A stretch of 11,290 bases of DNA from Methanomassiliicoccaceae archaeon (GTDB taxonomy: Archaea; Thermoplasmatota; Thermoplasmata; Methanomassiliicoccales; Methanomethylophilaceae): positions 1-11,290 of the forward strand of contig WRKA01000165.1 in the NCBI GenBank assembly GCA_009778265.1. Reading direction: 5' to 3'. This document shows, one piece after another, positions 6,794 through 11,290 of this stretch. The translations under genes and the position numbers were made by a program. The notes under the pieces are model-generated. The model was given only the letters and a program-made list of their open reading frames with translations, was not told the origin of the DNA and ran no database searches. How positions within the stretch are numbered: position 1 is the stretch's first letter; each line of letters starts with the position of its first letter.

Positions 6794-7657
6794 TTGCATT
6801 ATGCCGATCACAAGACGATACTGTCCCCTAAGAACGGCATGAACATCTACCGCGGATGTTCCCACGGGTGTATATACTGCGACAGCCGCAGCAAGTGTTA
6901 CCAAATGGACCACGACTTCGAGGATATCGAAGTGAAACGCAACGCACCCGAGATACTGGAGGAACAGCTTTTACGCAAAAGGAAGAAGTGCATGATCGGC
7001 ACCGGGGCGATGTGCGACCCGTACGTTCATATCGAGAACGAACTGCAGATGACAAGGCAGTGCCTCTCCGTTATCGAGAGGCACGGTTTCGGATTATCGA
7101 TATTAACAAAATCCGATCGGATATTAAGGGACCTCGATCTTCTGACATCCATAAACAAGAAAGCAAAATGTGTCGTTCAGGTCACGCTCACAACATACGA
7201 CGACGAACTTTGTAAGATAATAGAACCTAACGTATCAACGACGTCGGAACGTTTCCGTATCCTTGAGATCATGCGCGACAACGGCATACCCACCGTCGTC
7301 TGGCTATGCCCGATACTGCCGTTCATTAACGATACCGAGGAGAACTTACGCGGATTGCTTAGATACTGCGCCGGATCGGAGGTGAAGGGGATACTGTGCT
7401 TCGGTTTCGGGGTCACGATGAGAGAGGGGAACAGAGAATATTTTTATCAGAAACTCGAAGAACACTTTCCCGGAATGAGTGATATTTATAAAATGAAGTT
7501 CGGGGATTCGTACGAATGCAGAAGCCCGAACAGCGACCGTCTGATGTCGGTACTGAGGAAAGAATGCGAGCGCCTCGGTATCCTTTACAAAATGAACGAC
7601 GTGTTCTCGTACATGAACGAAATGACACCGAGGACGAAGCAGACGTCGCTGTTCTGA
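6794..7657 (+). CDS. Radical SAM protein, SPL (spore photolyase-like) family
   Basis: This 287-residue radical SAM enzyme would bind a [4Fe-4S] cluster through Cys22-x3-Cys26-x2-Cys29 (RGCSHGCIYCDSR). The N-terminal pattern 'ILSPKNGMNIYRGCSHGCIYCDSRS' followed by CYQM, and the later IGTGAMCDPY, are characteristic of the group related to spore photoproduct lyase and Rv2578c. Most of that group are not demonstrated DNA repair enzymes. The start is TTG 6794. It is preceded by GGAGTGAT (6783-6790) with 3 bases between, and it leads straight into the family's N-terminus (HYADHKTILS). The longer frame back to 6740 overlaps the transglutaminase-like gene and is not conserved-looking. It is the last gene of the plus-strand run and converges with the DUF3795 gene with only 7 bases between stops. 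The substrate is unknown. Confidence 0.88.
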   Translation: MHYADHKTILSPKNGMNIYRGCSHGCIYCDSRSKCYQMDHDFEDIEVKRNAPEILEEQLLRKRKKCMIGTGAMCDPYVHIENELQMTRQCLSVIERHGFGLSILTKSDRILRDLDLLTSINKKAKCVVQVTLTTYDDELCKIIEPNVSTTSERFRILEIMRDNGIPTVVWLCPILPFINDTEENLRGLLRYCAGSEVKGILCFGFGVTMREGNREYFYQKLEEHFPGMSDIYKMKFGDSYECRSPNSDRLMSVLRKECERLGILYKMNDVFSYMNEMTPRTKQTSLF

Positions 7658-7664
7658 CCGTCGA

Positions 7665-8093
7665 TCATTTGCCGTAAACGAATCCTTTCGATCTGCGTTC
7701 CTTCTGCATCCTGACGAACTCGTCCGCACCGTTCTTTTTCAGAAGGTCGTTGTCATCCTTCAGAGTTGCATGTTTCGCAAGGAATTCGTCAAAAAGGCCG
7801 CACGGATATTCGGCGCATAAGGCGCAGAACTCCGCGCCGCGTTCTGCGGCGCAGATACGTATCCTGCATCCGGGATCGCTGCACCCGTTCTTGCATGATG
7901 CATCTCCGCTTTCCGCCGTCCCTTTCAGAAATCTCCAGAATTCGTTCCCGTCCGGCATAAAGCCCATGATCCCTTCGAAACCGGCACTCTTCATCTCCCC
8001 GAAGAGAAGCGAAGCGGCCGGTATCACTTTTGCTTTGAACGCGCAGTTCCCGCAGTAAAGACCGCAGTACGCAATATTATCCTTATCTTCCAT
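7665..8093 (-). CDS. DUF3795 cysteine-rich protein
   Basis: This 142-residue protein has the DUF3795 pattern: an N-terminal AYCGLYCGNC (Cys10, Cys14, Cys17), then a second cluster with Cys67, Cys71, Cys76, Cys81, Cys90, Cys93 and Cys98, including FCALCAEYPC. Ten cysteines in 142 residues suggest bound zinc or an iron-sulfur cluster. The family is common in anaerobic archaea and bacteria and has no established function that I know. The start at 8093 (MEDKDN) is chosen because the frame upstream has no conserved features, and AAAGGTGGGAA, a Shine-Dalgarno-like run, lies just before this ATG on the minus strand. A TATA-like box sits about 39 bases upstream. The gene seems to be transcribed alone, downstream of tRNA-Thr. 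Confidence 0.85.
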   Translation of the reverse strand: MEDKDNIAYCGLYCGNCAFKAKVIPAASLLFGEMKSAGFEGIMGFMPDGNEFWRFLKGTAESGDASCKNGCSDPGCRIRICAAERGAEFCALCAEYPCGLFDEFLAKHATLKDDNDLLKKNGADEFVRMQKERRSKGFVYGK

Positions 8094-8126
8094 GTGTTCC
8101 CACCTTTTCCGGATTAAGATATGCCA

Positions 8127-8136
8127 GTATATATCG
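8127..8136 (-). promoter_or_regulatory. TATA-like box for the DUF3795 gene
   Basis: On the minus strand the sequence is CGATATATAC, centred about 39 bases before the ATG at 8093. Transcription from roughly 8105 would leave a short leader with the AAAGGTGG Shine-Dalgarno-like site. Confidence 0.45.
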
Positions 8137-8221
8137 TATTTGGAAGCGCGGACGGCGGAGACCGGAACGATCCGTAAAACGGTGACCGTCACGGATATTT
8201 TAATTCATAATAAGAAGATCG

Positions 8222-8296
8222 TGGAGCCGCTGACGGGAATTGAACCCGCGACCTACGCCTTACCAAGGCGTCGCTATACCCCTTAGCCACAGCGGC
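8222..8296 (-). tRNA. tRNA-Thr, anticodon GGU, with encoded CCA
   Basis: The minus strand folds into a cloverleaf. The acceptor GCCGCTG pairs with CAGCGGC and the discriminator is U. The D-stem GCTA/TAGC is perfect. The anticodon stem ACGCC/GGCGT encloses the loop TTGGTAA (anticodon GGT, reading ACC and ACU). The T-stem GCGGG/CCCGT encloses TTCAATT. The three bases after the discriminator read CCA, so the 3' end appears to be encoded; the mature body without CCA is 8225-8296. Confidence 0.95.
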
Positions 8297-8324
8297 GTGT
8301 ATGCCGTCTAATAAAACGCTCATT

Positions 8325-8334
8325 GATATAGTTT
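8325..8334 (-). promoter_or_regulatory. TATA-like box for tRNA-Thr(GGU)
   Basis: The minus strand reads AAACTATATC, centred about 34 bases before the tRNA 5' end at 8296. This is consistent with a TATA box and a leader of a few bases that is trimmed from the precursor. Confidence 0.45.
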
Positions 8335-8342
8335 CTGATTCG

Positions 8343-8392
8343 CGAAGCGACCGGGGTCCGATCCTCCCGTATCATAAGATCGGGATGCTTCG
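8343..8392. other. Possible structured element between tRNA-Thr and rqcH
   Basis: CGAAGC (8343-8348) can pair with GCTTCG (8387-8392) and enclose two smaller hairpins: GAC/GTC around CGGG (8349-8358) and TCCCG/CGGGA (8365-8369 with 8381-8385), together a three-way junction. Competing pairings exist, notably GGTCCGA (8355-8361) with TCGGACC (8414-8420). It lies upstream of both flanking promoters, so it would be either a small untranslated RNA or a DNA-level regulatory palindrome. Evidence is pairing only. Confidence 0.25.
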
Positions 8393-8430
8393 GCGATGAA
8401 CGGGGTGCCGCGTTCGGACCGTCTTACAAG

Positions 8431-8442
8431 AAACTTTATTTT
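8431..8442 (+). promoter_or_regulatory. TATA-like box of the rqcH gene
   Basis: The sequence aaactttatttt is centred about 30 bases before ATG 8467, with no Shine-Dalgarno in between. This suggests a leaderless or nearly leaderless message. Confidence 0.5.
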
Positions 8443-8466
8443 TGCTTCCGCACTAACCTACGAACG

Positions 8467-10392
8467 ATGAAGAAGGAAATGAGTTCGTTCGACGTACGCG
8501 CCATCGTCAACGAAATGGCGATACTCGAGAACGCGCATATGGACAAGATATTCCATTGGGGCGCCGGTAACGTGCTTTTCAGAGTGAACGTTCAGGGGCA
8601 GGGGAAAAAAGAACTGTTCTTCAGCGACAAGAAATGGCTCCATATGCCTTCGGTAAAACCGGAAACTCCGGATGCGCCCACATCCTTCGCCTCATTCCTC
8701 AGAAAATACGTTGACAACGCACGCATCGGTAAGATAACGCAGGCGGGCTTCGACAGGATCGTCGTCATGGAATTACTGAGGTCCGACGCGGAATATGAAC
8801 TAATTTTTGAAATGTTCGGCGGCGGCAATGTGCTTCTGGTGCTGGACGGGAAGATACTGAACTGTCTGATACACAAAGTGAGAAGGGACCGGACGGTCAG
8901 ACCGGGTGAAGAGTATGTGATGCCCGCTTCCCGTTTCGATCCCGTTTCGTCAACATTAGAACATTTCTCTCAGATCGTGACGAGTTCCTCCACGGACCTT
9001 GTGAGAACACTGGCAATGGACGCGAACCTCGGAGGGCAGTATGCGGAGGAGATCTGTAAACGTACCGGCATACAGAAAAATTCGAAGACCTCGGAACTCA
9101 AAGAGGATGACATCGGACTTCTGTTCTCCGCGATGAGCGACATCGTATCGTCGGCGTTATCGTCATCGAACGCCGTCATGTACAGGAACGGCGACGATAT
9201 CGTCGATATCACGCCGGCGGAACTGCGGATATATGAGGAATATGAGAAGGAGACGTTCGGAACGATGTCCGAAGCGATCGCGGCGATGATCTCTTCCATG
9301 AAAGAGGAGGAGGACGAAGGATACGTTGATCCGGAGACCGAAAAACTTCAGAGACGCGTGGACAGACAGAAAGAGACGATAGAGGAATACAGAATGGAAT
9401 CGGCCGATCTTAAGATGCGCGCCGATTCCCTTTACACCAATTATCAGAAGGTGAACGAACTGCTGGAAGTGCTTTCCGTGCAGTCAAGAAAACTTACCTG
9501 GGATAAGCTTAAGGAGGGGGCGATGAAGATATCGTACGTTCGATCGATCGATCCCTCAAAGAACAATGTAACCGCGGACCTCGACGGTCTGAACGTCGTA
9601 TTGGATTATATTAAAAGTATCGACGCGAACGCATCCGATATATATCAGAGAAGTAAAGATATGAACGAGAAGGCGGCGAGAGCGGAGACGGCGCTGAAAG
9701 AGAGCGAGGAGATACTGGCGAAGAGGCAGAAGGGGTTCGAGAAGGCCAAAGCTCTTGCTAAGACCAAAGCGCAGCCGACGAAACAGTTCTGGTTCGAGAG
9801 ATACAAATGGTTCCTCACCTCCGGCCGCTTACTGGTACTGGCAGGAAGGGATGCGCACACTAACGATCAGGTTGTAAAGAAACATATGAAGGAACAGGAT
9901 GTTTACGTTCACGCGGATATCCACGGCGCTCCCTCCGTAATAATAAAGAACGGAACGGCGGCGAAAGAAAACGATCTTCGCGAGGCGTGCATATTCGCAC
10001 TTACACAATCTAAAGCGTGGTCGTCAAGCGTTCCGGAAGGCAGCGCGTTCTGGGTGTATCCGGACCAGGTGAGCAAAACGCCGCAGGCGGGAGAGTTCGT
10101 CCCCAGGGGGGCGTTCATCATACGCGGGAAAAGGAATTACGAATACCATCTGCCGATACGGCTGGCGATCGGCGAGATCGTTTACGAAAATACGAGGAAA
10201 GTGATGTGCGGTCCCGCCGAGGTCGTCGAAAATATGACGCGGAAATATGTGATCATAACGCCGACCAAGAAAAAGGACGGAAAGAGGAACGCCGAACTCG
10301 CAAAACTCTTCAACGTTCCGGAGGAGGAGATTGCGAGGATCATCCCTCCCGGGGACCTTGATATCGAGAGTAAGATATGGCCGGAAGAGTGA
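8467..10392 (+). CDS. rqcH: Ribosome quality control protein RqcH (NEMF/Rqc2/FbpA family)
   Basis: This 641-residue NFACT protein belongs to the family of bacterial RqcH, yeast Rqc2 and human NEMF. These bind stalled large ribosomal subunits with a peptidyl-tRNA and, where tested, add C-terminal tails (alanine in bacteria). The order of domains fits: an NFACT-N domain (about 8-180) containing the conserved Asp96-Arg97 pair (GFDRIV) needed for tailing in studied homologues, a helical region, charged coiled-coil arms (about 295-345 and 395-435), and the NFACT-R domain (about 442-570, FERYKWFLTSGRLLVLAGRDAHTND...VYVHADIHGA). Length is normal for archaea. ATG 8467 is preferred because a TATA-like box lies 30 bases upstream; ATG 8479 is an alternative. 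It is transcribed alone, with a stop 88 bases from the convergent vapC stop. Older annotations name this family fibronectin-binding protein. Confidence 0.95.
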   Translation: MKKEMSSFDVRAIVNEMAILENAHMDKIFHWGAGNVLFRVNVQGQGKKELFFSDKKWLHMPSVKPETPDAPTSFASFLRKYVDNARIGKITQAGFDRIVVMELLRSDAEYELIFEMFGGGNVLLVLDGKILNCLIHKVRRDRTVRPGEEYVMPASRFDPVSSTLEHFSQIVTSSSTDLVRTLAMDANLGGQYAEEICKRTGIQKNSKTSELKEDDIGLLFSAMSDIVSSALSSSNAVMYRNGDDIVDITPAELRIYEEYEKETFGTMSEAIAAMISSMKEEEDEGYVDPETEKLQRRVDRQKETIEEYRMESADLKMRADSLYTNYQKVNELLEVLSVQSRKLTWDKLKEGAMKISYVRSIDPSKNNVTADLDGLNVVLDYIKSIDANASDIYQRSKDMNEKAARAETALKESEEILAKRQKGFEKAKALAKTKAQPTKQFWFERYKWFLTSGRLLVLAGRDAHTNDQVVKKHMKEQDVYVHADIHGAPSVIIKNGTAAKENDLREACIFALTQSKAWSSSVPEGSAFWVYPDQVSKTPQAGEFVPRGAFIIRGKRNYEYHLPIRLAIGEIVYENTRKVMCGPAEVVENMTRKYVIITPTKKKDGKRNAELAKLFNVPEEEIARIIPPGDLDIESKIWPEE

Positions 10393-10429
10393 GACCGGAC
10401 AGAATGTTCTCTCCTGCGGACCTTTTATT

Positions 10430-10445
10430 GCGGCGGATCCGCCGC
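10430..10445. repeat. Perfect 16-base palindrome between convergent genes
   Basis: GCGGCGGATCCGCCGC is an exact palindrome in the 87-base gap between the rqcH stop and the vapC stop, just after ccttttattg. As RNA it would form at most a tight hairpin on either strand, which could end or stabilise the two convergent transcripts. Archaeal termination depends mainly on T-rich tracts, so a terminator role is uncertain. Confidence 0.45.
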
Positions 10446-10479
10446 GACCGAGTTCGGATGTACACGGATCGGCATATGT

Positions 10480-10881
10480 TCACTCCCTCCAGTCCTCTGT
10501 ATGCAGATCCGCGATGCGGCTGAATTCCTTTGTGTTGCTGGTCACCAATATGCCTCCTCTGGAGATAACGGTGGCCGCGATCATCAGATCGTTCGTACCG
10601 ATCCGTTTGCCTTTGTTCTCCGGATCCGCCCATATCCTGCCGTATATCTCGGAAGCTTTTGCATCGAACGGTATTATCTCTATCATTTCGAAATATCTGT
10701 TCAGCGGCCTCATTTTTATTTTTGCATCCTGTCCTCTGTTCGCCCCTGCGATAAGTTCCGCCATGACCATCGCCGGGATCTTTACATCTTTGGGCAGAAC
10801 GGAGTCAAATCTTTCCATGATCTTTTGATCGTTCTTTCTGAGCATGTCTATTATGACGTTCGAGTCGAGGTAGTACGTCAT
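10480..10881 (-). CDS. vapC: VapC-type PIN-domain toxin ribonuclease
   Basis: This 133-residue PIN-domain protein is the expected toxin of the adjacent antitoxin. Acidic active-site residues are visible at Asp6 (YLDSNVII), Glu42 (MAELIAG) and Asp98 (GTNDLMIAA). The fourth position (VTSNTKEF) carries Asn116, as in many VapC proteins with the 'TxNxxEF' ending. VapC toxins are Mg2+-dependent RNases that cut tRNA or rRNA; the target here is unknown. Its ATG overlaps the antitoxin TGA by four bases (ATGA), giving translational coupling and the usual antitoxin-first order. It is the last gene of the minus-strand unit, convergent with rqcH. Length and motifs look intact, so the toxin should be active when freed. 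Confidence 0.93.
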   Translation of the reverse strand: MTYYLDSNVIIDMLRKNDQKIMERFDSVLPKDVKIPAMVMAELIAGANRGQDAKIKMRPLNRYFEMIEIIPFDAKASEIYGRIWADPENKGKRIGTNDLMIAATVISRGGILVTSNTKEFSRIADLHTEDWRE

Positions 10882-11108
10882 AGGATCTCATCCTCGTCGG
10901 GGATCCACGGCAGGTCTTCCGGCAATTCTATGGGGTGATCTTTCAACGAACCGAAAAGATCGAAGAAATCATCCGGCCAACCGTCATCAAATTTCTCTTT
11001 CAGCATATCATTCACATAACCGGACATTGACTTTCCTTCCTCCTTCGCTTTGGACCTCAATTCCATATAGATCGGACGGTCGATATAGAGGGACAGCTGC
11101 GGCGGCAT
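10878..11108 (-). CDS. vapB: VapB-type ribbon-helix-helix antitoxin
   Basis: This 76-residue antitoxin has an N-terminal ribbon-helix-helix DNA-binding part (strand LSLYIDRPIYMELRSKAKEE, then GKSMSGYVNDMLKEKF, about 5-40) and an acidic, Trp/Phe-rich tail (WPDDFFDLFGSL, ending DEDEIL). The tail is typical of the part that wraps the VapC active site. The ATG at 11108 is preceded at close range by GGTGAT on the minus strand. The open frame continues to 11243, but that extension runs into the tRNA-Arg gene and has no family similarity. The TGA overlaps the vapC start. As an RHH protein it should repress its own promoter, where a pair of near-identical palindromes is present. Confidence 0.9.
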   Translation of the reverse strand: MPPQLSLYIDRPIYMELRSKAKEEGKSMSGYVNDMLKEKFDDGWPDDFFDLFGSLKDHPIELPEDLPWIPDEDEIL

Positions 11109-11123
11109 TTTATCACCGTTCGC

Positions 11124-11149
11124 AAGTATACTTGAACGTATACTTATAC
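11124..11149 (-). promoter_or_regulatory. vapB promoter/operator with tandem palindromes
   Basis: Read on the plus strand, AAGTATACTT (11124-11133, a perfect palindrome) and ACGTATACTT (11136-11145, 9 of 10 identical) lie 12 bases apart, about one helical turn. They are upstream of the vapB Shine-Dalgarno. Ribbon-helix-helix dimers typically bind such spaced palindromes side by side. The distal part (gtataagtatac on the minus strand) also resembles a TATA box about 35-40 bases before the ATG, so bound VapB would occlude it. Confidence 0.6.
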
Positions 11150-11210
11150 ATTGTCTGATAACGGCGGTGTGTCTTTGAGAGAAAGAAAATTGGTACTGCT
11201 CAGAACAGAT

Positions 11211-11287
11211 TGGTGCCCGCGCCGAGATTTGAACTCGGGTCAAGAGATCCGCAATCTATCAGGATATCCAAACTACCCCACGCGGGC
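11211..11287 (-). tRNA. tRNA-Arg, anticodon GCG, with encoded CCA
   Basis: On the minus strand the acceptor GCCCGCG pairs with CGCGGGC, and the discriminator A is followed directly by an encoded CCA. The T-stem CCGAG/CTCGG encloses TTCAAAT. The anticodon loop is TTGCGGA (anticodon GCG, reading CGC and CGU). The anticodon stem ATAGA/TCTCT has one U-C mismatch at 28-42. The D-arm GGGT/TCCT has the same G-U and U-U pairs as the tRNA-Arg(UCG) of this window. It sits just upstream of vapB on the same strand. Confidence 0.92.
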
Positions 11288-11290
11288 ATT

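Noticed and set aside
8094..8192. Longer start for the DUF3795 protein
   Set aside because: The added residues are unlike the family and run across the TATA-like box and a Shine-Dalgarno-like site that serve the ATG at 8093.
11109..11243. Longer vapB frame starting inside tRNA-Arg
   Set aside because: It would encode tRNA and operator sequence. The ribbon-helix-helix part starts at the ATG at 11108, which has GGTGAT just upstream.
1..11290. CRISPR arrays, insertion sequences, rRNA, phage genes
   Set aside because: No regularly spaced repeats, transposase motifs, rRNA segments or phage structural genes were seen on reading both strands.

Overview
The window looks archaeal. It has an archaeal-type RqcH/NEMF homologue, a VapBC pair, TATA-like boxes about 25-30 bases upstream of starts, several apparently leaderless genes, and GGTGAT Shine-Dalgarno sites elsewhere. 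HypE implies [NiFe]-hydrogenase maturation. All twelve readable coding ends use TGA; none uses TAG or TAA. Base composition is mid-GC. Together these fit a hydrogenotrophic methanogen of the Thermoplasmatota, such as the Methanomassiliicoccales, which reserve UAG for pyrrolysine. This placement is inference; no marker gene here proves it.

Layout. (1) Positions 1-1892: the 3' end of a probable carboxymuconolactone decarboxylase-like gene meets, with no gap, a convergent ABC exporter half-transporter on the minus strand. (2) 1893-3719: a divergent promoter region, then two tandem paralogous proteins of about 255 residues with a SWIM-like zinc finger. Each copy has its own near-identical promoter, so the duplication unit includes the promoter. 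(3) 3742-3814: tRNA-Arg(UCG) on the minus strand, apparently sharing an AT-rich TATA element with the divergent hypE. (4) 3896-7657: four plus-strand genes with short gaps: hypE, a DUF1015 protein, a transglutaminase-like protein and a radical SAM protein of the spore photolyase-like (SPL) group. The last three are very tightly packed. (5) 7665-8296: a Cys-rich DUF3795 protein and tRNA-Thr(GGU), both on the minus strand. (6) 8467-10392: RqcH. (7) 10480-11287: vapC, vapB and tRNA-Arg(GCG), all on the minus strand. The vapB promoter carries a tandem palindrome, part of which recurs upstream of the first SWIM-like gene.

How the genes relate. HypE serves hydrogenase maturation and RqcH serves ribosome-associated quality control. 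VapBC is a self-contained toxin-antitoxin module that could in principle act on the promoter of the SWIM-like pair. The DUF1015/transglutaminase/radical SAM run is probably one transcription unit of unknown biochemical purpose. The most unusual content is the duplicated SWIM-like pair, its promoter elements shared with vapB, and the strict TGA-only stop usage. No stretch longer than about 200 bases lacks a gene, and I saw no insertion sequence, CRISPR array or rRNA.
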